NCBI GenBank assembly: GCA_949710005.1
Contig: OX453284.1
Coordinates: 2,196,001 to 2,260,000, forward strand
Reading direction: 5' to 3'
DNA length: 64,000 nt
Source of the DNA: Ricordea florida
Taxonomy: Eukaryota; Cnidaria; Anthozoa; Corallimorpharia; Ricordeidae
The notes beneath the pieces are model-generated. The model made no database searches. It was not told the DNA's origin and was given only the letters and a program-made list of their open reading frames with translations. The position numbers and the translations under genes are program-made. Positions 55,261 through 64,000 of this stretch are shown here, piece by piece. Positions within the stretch are counted from its first letter, which is position 1. The number at the start of each line of letters is the position of its first letter.

Positions 55261-58200
55261 ACTTCAATTCGTTATTAATCAATAGATTAAAATGAATGTT
55301 ACTATTACCATCTTAATGCGATGTGCAGGGTTTAGTTGCAATTACTAAAGTGTTTTACCAGGGACTTTTCATGGGAACTTGTAGGGCAATCCTGTTTTAA
55401 AATTACGACTACGCACCTTTGCTCGTACTGAAACATGTTCGGTAACACCAGAAGAAAGATATCAGTGAAATTTGTAAAGCAAGAGCAATCCATAGTTTCA
55501 TTTTTCAAGTTATTTCAAGACACGATGACAAGACTATCCAACCTAAATTTTCCGATGGCAATAAACTTTCACCCTTTCAATTCTCATACGAATCTGACGA
55601 AAAATTGTTTGAGAGCAGTCTCTAAATCTTTTACAACCATTCTGGATCCTTCTTTTAATGTAAATAAATATTACTGCTTGTGGGAAATAAGTTTGATATG
55701 TTTGGTTTTTTGTGGCTTGCCTTTCTGACTTAAAACACCAACCTTAAACTCTTGGTATAAGCGAGGTGAAAAGCCTTCGGGAGAGTATGAAATTAATGAT
55801 GCCCACAGTCATATCTGCGACGTATTATACGTCTAGTCGAGCTACCCTTCGTAATACGCCTTGAACGACGCATTACTAAAGGTTGTTCGTCTGGACGCTT
55901 AATACGTCGTGTGCCCGTCTTCACACTAGAGACGCATAACCAGACGAACTACAAATGTTTGCCCAAGTTCGTCCAGATGGATAATGTGTCCCCTAGTATA
56001 AAAACGGCCATTGTTTATAATTTGGAGAAACGAACGAGTTCAAGTCTTAATTGTCATGAGAACAAGGAATCAAACGCAAGGGCTTGAATTTCGATGCTTG
56101 AAAAGGTGAGAAAAAATAATAAGTGTTATGGCGTAACATACTAACCTTCAACTCTAAGGCCTATTTTTCGAGGTCTGGGTAATTGGCTGAAAGGTATTAA
56201 CCCTTATTTGCAGAGGAAGTCAAGTCACACTCTCTTAAGAAAAATCAGTATAACTTTCTCTCGACTTCATCAGTGAAGTATTCAATCATGTTTCAAAATA
56301 AGCTTTGTGAGGCTACCAAGTTGGTTTGCTGTCGATAGCAAAAAGGTTAATAAATAGAGACTGAAAGAAATAAAAATCTGCATTCAGGTGTCGACAATCT
56401 GTCTAAACACCTATCACATGAGAAATTTACCCACTTTGTCGAACTTAGAAACAAAAATTTGCATTTTTTCATACGTATTCCTTTTGTTTCTAAGACTAGT
56501 AAAAACCAGGAGTCCATTAGGCTCCTGTAAATACTTAATTATCTTTAGCTTTGCCTACTTTCAACTCTCCTTCTTTTTATTGGCATTATTCGTAATGTTT
56601 GTAATGTTTTAAAATTTCTGTGACCGCTGTTTTAGCACCTGGCTCGCTTGCATCCGTTTTAAGTTCCCGTATGTAAGCCATATGTTAAATAGCGCGACCA
56701 CTTATCATTTTCTTTGCTGTAAATTTATTTTTTGACTTGGTCATGTTGTTGGAACCCAGTGCAATCAAACTTTAGCTCAGATCAAGACAGTTTGAGTTAA
56801 GCGATTCATAGCATCCTAAATTCATCAGGTGAGAGTATTAATTTTGCACTACATCCAGTGAGCTTGGTTTGACAACAGTTTAGATATTATGGCTTCATTC
56901 ACAAATGCAAGTCATGAGTCAGTTACTGTCCACTGTTTAGATCGTGTTTTCAGAGTTATATCCAGAAAGGACCCACGTACCATGAAGTGTATATTGCAGC
57001 GTATCTTCAAACTTTTCTGAATGCTAAATGTTATCTTTTCCTTTAATAAACTGTAGAGTTTCTTTACACTGAGACAAGTCAAAGCGCCAGGTTACACTCA
57101 ATTTTTTACCCGGCTTTGTCTGCGGCTTTGTCTGCGTGTTCTCAAATAGTCACCTTTGGATCAAAAGCAGCGAAAAACATATTCCTCACACAAAATTTTA
57201 TTTCTTAAGAAAACTGAGAGGAACATTTATCAAAGCTAAATTTGTCACTTGGATTTTAAATGTGTGTTGCTGTTAGCCAGCGTAATTTTGTTCTAAACGA
57301 AGTATTTCCATGCATGAAAACTGTGATAAATTCACTAAGACAAAAATGCACTTTACCGAGCAGTTTGATGTTGGTGAGATCAAGGAATTCTTGCTATTCG
57401 TTATACCAAATAAAAAGATGTAGACTACCGGCCTACCTGAAAATATGAGACCGCGAAACTTTATTAAACGAAGCATAAATTAATAGTTGTTCAACCAGAC
57501 GTTTTTAAGTGTCTCTGAGAATATGTGTATGAACTCAACCTTGTACGGCGTCACATTATTCAAACAGTATCTCTAAATCGTCCATTACTCCTGACCAAAG
57601 GAATCAACCGAGCTGATGAGTATTTCTCTGACAAGTGTGACCACAAAAAAAAAATCTCCTAAACTGCCAAAGGGCAGCTGTAATTTTTAGGCGAGGTCGT
57701 ATGCAAAGCATCATACTTAAATTGAATGCATGATGTTTTATACACACCAGTTATCAATTGGTATGACAATAAATATTCATAAGTATAGAAGTATTTTCAT
57801 TTTTTCCCCTTAGCGCATTCTTATATCTTAAGGCCATTCTGGTGTAATGTTTTTCTAAAAAAAAGCTAAATGTTATCTTAAACATTTGCTGGAATAATCA
57901 ATTGACTTTTAAGGAAAAGTAGGTTCACCAGTCTGAAGTCACGAGCCTGTCTGTGTATAGTACGATTATGCGTTCCAAGTGTGCACATGTCCTCATATAA
58001 TTGTTATCAATATTTGTTTGGTGTAGCTATTTATCTGCACGTGAGATTTTTACTTGGGCCTCCGTAGGAAAGCACGAATCTTAAAATACTCTGTTCTTTT
58101 TTTGGTCGCGAAAATGGGGGTCATGGTTCCAGGCGTTCCTTGCGTGGACCGCGAAAACTGGGGATGAGAAGGCGAAATCATGTGCTCTCTCTCTGACCTA

Positions 58201-58328
58201 ATTTTCAGAATTCTGTGTTTTATGAGGAACATTGTGCAAAAATACAAACGCACACGCCGGCCGTGATAGCCCACACTAAATGATGTCGAGCGTTTTCGGA
58301 ATAGGTTGTCGATCCACGAATTCTTTAG

Positions 58329-58477
58329 CTTGAAAGCTAGCCAAATGTGCAGAGTTCATACTAGTTCTCACGAGATAACAAATGAGCCATATGTTAGTTG
58401 CCTAAACTGTGACAGTCGGTTGAACAACAACCTATATATGATGCTGAGACGAACACATCACTTGCTGAAAAAATCAG
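58329..58477 (+). CDS. Possible exon of an unrecognised gene
   Basis: A 149-nt open stretch lies between a TTCTTTAG acceptor and a CAG|GTATGT donor. It encodes about 49 residues with two nearby cysteines (SCLNCDSRLNNN). No family is recognised and neighbouring exons were not found. It could belong to an undetected gene or be a decayed repeat. Confidence 0.18.
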
Positions 58478-58623
58478 GTATGTTCCTGAACACAACTTCG
58501 AAGGTGGCGCTAACAACAGCGAATTGGATAAGGATACTGACAGAAGCAACTTGAATAGAAAGGTTAAATATCTAAGCTTAGCTCTTCCGTTAAATGCAAG
58601 AAATTGGGTAAATCAAACGAGTT

Positions 58624-58837
58624 GATTAGTAATGGTAATAGGACTGAGTGGAGTGATAAACAAAATCGGACGACCGCGTAGCGGGAGTTCGATTTGTTTA
58701 ATCACGAGTATGATTGCAGACCGAAGTGGACGACACGAAGTCTTATTACCAATTAATCATAACTTTAACAAAACACGTGAAATTCCAGATTTTTTTTTGC
58801 TAGCAGTAAATAAAGCCATTTAAGCGCGCGATGGCGT

Positions 58838-58869
<32 letters not shown>

Positions 58870-58970
58870 GGTCCTATTTAACTGTCCTATTAAGGCTGAA
58901 ATCAGGGCAGTTGATAGCCAATCAGATTTGAGAATTTTGTTGTAGTTATGATTAAGGCTGAAATCATAAT
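58624..58970 (+). repeat. Dispersed repeat (AAAATCGGACG), copy 3
   Basis: It begins TTAGTAATGGTAATAGGACTG and shares CAAAATCGGACG, GGACGACACGAAGTC, ACCAATTAATC and GCAGTTGATAGCCAATCAG in order with the tandem pair at 33100-33845. Confidence 0.8.
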
Positions 58971-59019
58971 TCCCGTGGTAATTACTGCGATCATAAAATA
59001 CAGTTAAACCTGTATATAA

Positions 59020-59270
59020 GGGCGGACCATTAGAAAAGTGATGGGGGGGGGGGGGGGAATTTTCAGCTTGCACGAATCTTTTTTTTCGCTCACTGCTTGT
59101 GCAGGAATTTTTTTTTTTTTTTCAGGTGAACCCCTCTGCACGAATTTTTTTTACTACGGTTGAAAAAGTCACAATTGGACCTTCCTTCTGCATGAATTTT
59201 TTTTTACCTTCTTCTTTGCATGAATTTTTTTTTGTTTTTTTCCCCAATCACTTTTCTAATGGTCCGTCCC
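59020..59270. mobile_element. MITE with TAA target duplication, copy 2
   Basis: The left terminus GGGCGGACCATTAGAAAAGT and the right terminus ACTTTTCTAATGGTCCGTCC are inverted and flanked by TAA on both sides (59017-59019 and 59271-59273). The body is the reverse complement of the one at 39002-39286, with the same series of TTCRTGCA-type motifs and a long G run. It is 251 bp, slightly shorter than copy 1. Confidence 0.9.
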
Positions 59271-59781
59271 TAACGGCCCCGTATATAGTGGTCATCCCGT
59301 GAATAACGATCACTATACAACTTCCCGAAAAATCGTGCCTCATTTTTACAATTCGGTTGACCTGCATAAAGCGGTCACCCTGTACATAACAGTCACCTGG
59401 ACGTCTCCCAAGGCTGATCGTTATCTACAGGTTTTACATTATGTGGCTTTGAGTACTCAACCAATCTCGTTCCCAGAGCACGCGCCGCTGGTCAAGGGGA
59501 CGCGGGCTCTGAGAAAGAGATTGGGACCAGACAAGTTATCGGGCCTTTCAATGAACGGACCTCAGGTGCGCATACTCATCTCTACGTTGTGAGGAGGTCC
59601 GACATCGCAACTGTATCATCTTTTTCTCTTTTCAGGTTCATGGTTCTCGCTTTTTCAAAGCTTTTTGTTCCATTTTCTTTAGTCAACAGGGTTACATTTT
59701 CACTCATAGCTGCTACCTCCAGTCATTTGCTGCCCAGGTCGAGTACCTAGAGATATTTACCGGCATACTTTACGGGTGACC

Positions 59782-62700
59782 ATGCGCACTTTCAACACTG
59801 TGAGTTTTTTCTTGTTACTGTTAACGTTTGGAGGCTGCTTGTCATACAGCAGGAAGAGGATTTTAGGTGAGGAGAAAAACTTGATCTCAGAGATATCGAA
59901 TGTGATGTTGCCCTGTTGCGAGTGATCGAGTACTTCACTCCACACTACTTTTACTTTTTTGTTTTAGTTTAGTTCGTTAGCGACTTATTTTCTTCTTCCC
60001 CTGAACATTCTAGAAAGTGAGGTTTATTCAGGAGGATTTTTAGAACAACAATGGCGCCGGGAAAACCCAAAGCGTTTTTCTGTATTTTCTTCACACAACT
60101 TGGAGTTATCGTATTTCAGGTTCTACTTGTGCATGGATCTTTAACTCGTTTCCGTCAAACGCACGATTATGGGGTCTTGTACGACCCCATGATTTAGAAA
60201 ACTTACCAAAATATTACGTTACTTCCTTTTGCTTCCAAATTTGGCACACAGGAAGTAAATGAACGCACCCAATCACCTGGTGAATTTTAGCTCGTATACT
60301 TTAGTGACAGATGCATGACGAATTTTTAAATTCTGATTTGAGAGCGTGAGGAGAGGTTAAGGAGGAGGGTTTTTCCTATCATTTGACATCATACTCTGAC
60401 GGACATTCCCATATGGATATAGCTCCCCGGAAATTTTGAAAAACAAGCTTTTATCGATTTTGTGTTTGTAAGAATGGCTTATAGAAATTAAATTGTATTA
60501 AATTCTGTATTTGCTACTTTTGAAGCAGATTTGAAAGAAATAATACCAGATAAAAAAAGAAAACTTTTTTCTTTTAACTCTTTTCAGCAATTGGCTGGCA
60601 TCTTGGTTTATGGGGATTTATATGCAAATTGTATGCATAGGTTATGTAAATTAGGCAACATGCTAAATTTTTGTGGAAAATATTATTGCTTACTAGAATG
60701 TGAAATATACATGTTTGGAAAGCCTATTTTGTACCCTTCAAAATGAGGTATATCTTTGATCACTGCTGTAAATATCTGCGGAGATGTTAAATAAAAATGA
60801 AATGTCCGTCAATTTGCTTGATTTTTGGACCGTCGGAAATGAGTTAATCAAAAAGTTCCATTTATTATTACCATTTTTGTCGAACCAAGGTAGCGCTGAG
60901 TCTAGGAGCAAGATCTGTGCTTGATTAACATTCTTCATAGACGATGTAATAATGAAATGAAGAATTTCCCTGAATAACAGTAGAAATTTTGCAACTCTGG
61001 TAGTTTTGGTTTTCAACGTAACTGGTACTGCGAAGAAATTGAACTGAAAGCAGCAATAGCGGAGTTATATTACGATTTGATAATATAAAGTTAGTCCTAA
61101 CATGAAGTAAGTATTAACGCTAAGGTCCTGTTTGTATGAGCCTGGGTTAATTGATTCACCCGGGACATTTTAACTGTCAGTTGATATGCATATGAGGTTT
61201 TCGAGAGGGCGTTGGGATACTTTGGCATATGTTTACATGGTCTTACATGGAACGGGGCGTGTGAATAATGCGCGGCCTGGAAAGTGCTGAACATGCTTCG
61301 ATTATGAAGAGTGTCCCTGGACGAAGGGACAAACTGTTAACATGGAGAAAGTTTGCTCGGGTGGAACTGATGTCTCGCCTCGGCTACGTGAGACACCTCT
61401 GGTAAAAAGGACAACTCTTCGTCCCGGGACGTCATATAAACGGTATTTTGCGTTTTACAAAGAAATGTATGAAATTTTAGCTCGCCCCGAGTAACTCGGC
61501 TAGGCAAGTTATCCCTTCGTCCTGGGACAACTTTACTCATATAAACGGGCCTAATAACGAACTTACTCATCTTAAGGTGACATAACCAACTTTATTACGT
61601 AGACGTGAGTGTTTTTTAATACGGGGAATATTACACCATTCGTAACATTCATACGAAACTACATCCGGGACCGTAGTTGCGTATTTTCCATACCCTCACT
61701 TGTGAGGATATGGATGACGTCATTTTCCGCCTCGCACGATTCAATTTATGTACAAAACTGCCAAACGAACGTGTTAATGTGTTTTTGTCTAAATAAATAA
61801 AAAGAAAATTACACGTTAACTCGAAGATATGAATTTTATGTTCGAGTGGCAAGAGCATACATAGTTATATGGCGTTTTAATCGATTTGCTACTATCCGGT
61901 TTTTCATAAATTATATGTGATTATAAGAGAACTTCACAGTCGAGTGGAAGTACGAAAATTCTCTTCTCAAGTTTAAAAATAATTCACTTGTTTGCTGTAC
62001 TCGCTCGTGAAGCATTTTTCAATAACACTTGAAGAAAAATTTCGCATCTCCGCGCGGCCTTGCAGTGTTTTCTATTTATAAAATCGTTTCTGTATTTTTA
62101 GAAGAACCCAAGTGCGGCAAAAGATTCTTCGAAAATATCCAAGAAGACGATAAGCGGATCGTTGGGGGAAGAACCAGTTCTGTCGGGGCGTGGCCCTGGC
62201 AGGCGGCCCTCTTGTTTAAAGGCCAGCAAATGTGTGGCGGATCGCTTATTTCTCTCGAATGGGTCGTCTCAGCCTCTCATTGTTTCAAAGGTAACTGCAC
62301 GTTATTGAATACCGTACGCATGGCCTGTAATAAGCCTCGCAGTATCAAAGCGTTCTGAGTTGGAAATGTAATTAACGTACTAATGAAACTTGGCAACTAG
62401 AAGATGGGTGAGACGTACACAACTGGGTCCAGATGCATAAAACGTGACATCGGGTGTAAATCAGTGCCAACGTCAGACAGTAGTTTACTGGGTATTGTGG
62501 TGGATAGTTTCTAAAGAAACTGGTGCTGCGTCGGTGGGGCATTGAAGCACAAGAAATTGAGACAATCAAACGAATTGATAAAGTAAGTTATACCACCGTA
62601 AGATAAAAGGGAGGTGCTGACGTTTCGAGCGTTAGCCCTTCGTCGGAGCGAATGTAGTAGTTTACCGGGGTCGAGGTTCAGCATCTAATTCTATGCAAAT

Positions 62701-63098
62701 CATCACACCTGGCTCCTAAGTGAAGCCTCAAGGCTGTTAAGCCTTCAGTTATTAATATTAAAAAATTCAGAAAGAAATGAGTGAACTTTCAGGATTGGTC
62801 TGCTTTTCTGTCAGTGTCGCTGTTTAATTGGATTTTTTATAATGTACAAGATCCTCTACACGGTGGATGAAGGCATTTGTGTGGTTTGATATTTGTTGAC
62901 TTGACTTGACAGCATCTGGGGTGTCTAAAGATCCTAAAGACTGGACAGTTACTCTAGGAGAGCATCATCTTAAAAACGAAGACTGGTTTGAACAATCCAG
63001 GATAGTAAAATCCATCATTATTCACCCGCGATACAAAGGGTCTGAGTCCCGGATCACTGATGATGAAATCCAAAGCATCCCACCAGATTATGACGTAG
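59782..63098 (+). CDS. Trypsin-like serine protease 2 (3' partial)
   Basis: Three exons are visible, 59782-59866, 62102-62290 and 62913-63098, all joined in phase 1, covering about 153 residues. Exon 1 encodes a signal peptide (MRTFNTVSFFLLLLTFGG) and the start of the pro-region. The pro-region holds one Cys (EEPKCGK), likely to pair with the protease domain, and ends EDDKR|IVGG with Ile48 as the new N-terminus; the acidic run recalls the activation peptide of trypsinogens. H88 (SASHC) and D152 (PDYDV) of the catalytic triad are present. The Ser exon, expected to start in phase 1 like exon 4 of protease 1, is not found before 64000. Exon phases, the pro-region Cys and the insertion before the catalytic Asp show that it is a tandem paralogue of protease 1. 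The ATG at 59782 is chosen because it begins a clean signal peptide ending at a matching GTGAGG donor. Confidence 0.9.
62497..62650 (+). repeat. Dispersed repeat family (TTTCGAGCGTTAGCCC), copy 3
   Basis: Same motifs in the same order as at 7192: TAGTTTCTAAAGAAACTGG, then GTGCTGCGTCGGTGGGGC, TTATACCACCGTAAG and GACGTTTCGAGCGTTAGCCC, ending at CTTCGTCGGAGC. It lies in intron 2 of protease 2. Confidence 0.8.
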
Positions 63099-64000
63099 GT
63101 AAGAAACGGGTTGGAGGAGGTGACAGAGCCAGAAAATTAATACATCCAATGACATGTACAAAAATGGCAGATTTGTCGCTAAGTGTTTTGGAAGCTAGCG
63201 GTGAATCAGCTTGAGTGAGGGGCCATGAAAGCGTGGCAGATTGGTCAGTAATGCGGGCAATCTGCCATCCCAGTCATTAGTAGGGTGGATGTCTGGCCTT
63301 GAGTATACCAGAAGCACTAGTATTGTACACTGTACTTCGACTGGTGCATTTTGGCTGACTCGGATTGCATCTATTCTCGCAATTTACTAGTTTTTAGCAT
63401 TTTATACTCTTGTATAATACTTAGATATTAACAGGGGTTTCAAAACGCTTTTCTATAAGTGGTTGCCTTAGTTAGAATAGGCGGCTGTAACCTTGACATT
63501 GACCAGTCATTGTCGTCGTTATTAAATGTTGACAGAGGGTGGTAAGAGCGGCGGTAACTTGTCAGCGGCGGTAGAGCGCCGGTAATTGGCTTTTTCTGGA
63601 ATGTCCATTCAGTCATTTAAGACTTGGATAGTTCTGTATTTTTTCTGTAAGGCTTCTTTTAATAACAGCTTTCTTATTGAATGCTGGCTGAGTTACCCTA
63701 CTGAAATAAAGGTATCTTTCTATATTTATCCCTGTCTTTCCAAAGATATTGATTTTTTGACATTAGCTTTTAGATTTTTTTTAGTGGGCTCTGGTAAAAT
63801 TTTGTTCCACAAGATTTTTACGTTTCGTTATATTATTAGAAAATTTAAGCTCTACTGTTAAAGACCACTCCAATTCCTTTATGTGTATCGGAGCATGCTT
63901 TAAATATAACTGAGGCCTGCCTTTCAAAAACTCGTGTCATAAGTATTACTTTTCTACAACAGTGTACCGCTGGTGCTTTTTGCCTGTATGACGTATACCC
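63099..64000. other. Intron of protease 2, nothing further seen
   Basis: After the GTAAGA donor at 63099 I find no exon matching the Ser-containing part of the protease. A 91-codon open frame at 63586-63861 is hydrophobic and AT-driven, without a recognisable family. Confidence 0.5.

Larger units (their letters stand above)
55131..59781. other. Intergenic region between the two proteases
   Basis: No well-supported gene. Open frames at 55435-55728 and 56388-56612 show no recognisable family. A possible exon at 58329-58477 is listed separately. A dispersed repeat lies at 58624-58970, a MITE at 59020-59270, and a short inverted pair (CCAATCTCGTTCCCAGAGC and a near complement) at about 59460-59526. 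The remainder is AT-rich DNA in which I see nothing. Confidence 0.45.

Overview
The window reads as nuclear DNA of an animal, most probably an anthozoan cnidarian such as a stony coral. Genes are split by GT-AG introns, gene spacing is moderate, and the DNA between exons is AT-rich and full of tRNA-derived SINEs, non-LTR retrotransposon scraps, small inverted-repeat elements and minisatellites. The species call is inference from gene content and repeat style; no ribosomal or mitochondrial marker is present.

Layout. 1190-2655: the 3' part of an isthmin-like secreted protein, with a serine/threonine/asparagine-rich linker exon and an AMOP exon; its 5' exons lie left of the window. 6160-17782 and 24315-37514: two complete, same-strand, eight-exon genes for 12-TM RND-family proteins of the Dispatched type (about 1025 and 1022 residues when the exons are joined). 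Five internal exons have identical lengths in the two genes (225, 126, 271, 128 and 87 nt) and all intron phases match, so they are a tandem duplication. 39446-40252 (minus): an uninterrupted alpha-carbonic anhydrase reading frame with the zinc ligands and proton shuttle intact. 51759-55130 and 59782-63098: two tandem trypsin-like serine proteases with signal peptides. The first is complete in four exons (338 residues); the second runs out of the right edge before its serine exon.

The rest is mostly mobile or repetitive DNA. Clear items are a 947-bp TRIM-type LTR element with two apparently identical 405-bp LTRs and a 5-bp target duplication (21584-22530), a Harbinger-like element with TIRs and an internal frameshift (27964-28749), two copies of a MITE with TAA target duplications (39002-39286, 59020-59270), a TIR element whose core is a 31-bp tandem repeat (16869-17043, expanded at 29121-29593), a foldback element built of short subrepeats (7551-8911), non-LTR retrotransposon fragments on both strands, and a 1-kb hexanucleotide array that fills almost a whole intron (30766-31797).

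The genes do not form one pathway that I can demonstrate. Isthmin, Dispatched-like proteins, carbonic anhydrase and secreted proteases all act at or outside the cell surface or in acid-base chemistry, but their proximity is not evidence of joint function. I found no undescribed multi-gene system. The strongest unusual signals are a GC-AG intron in one Dispatched paralogue, an atypical oxyanion-region lysine together with a Tyr225-type residue in the first protease, an isthmin without a thrombospondin repeat next to its AMOP domain, and elements that carry tandem repeats inside inverted-repeat termini.
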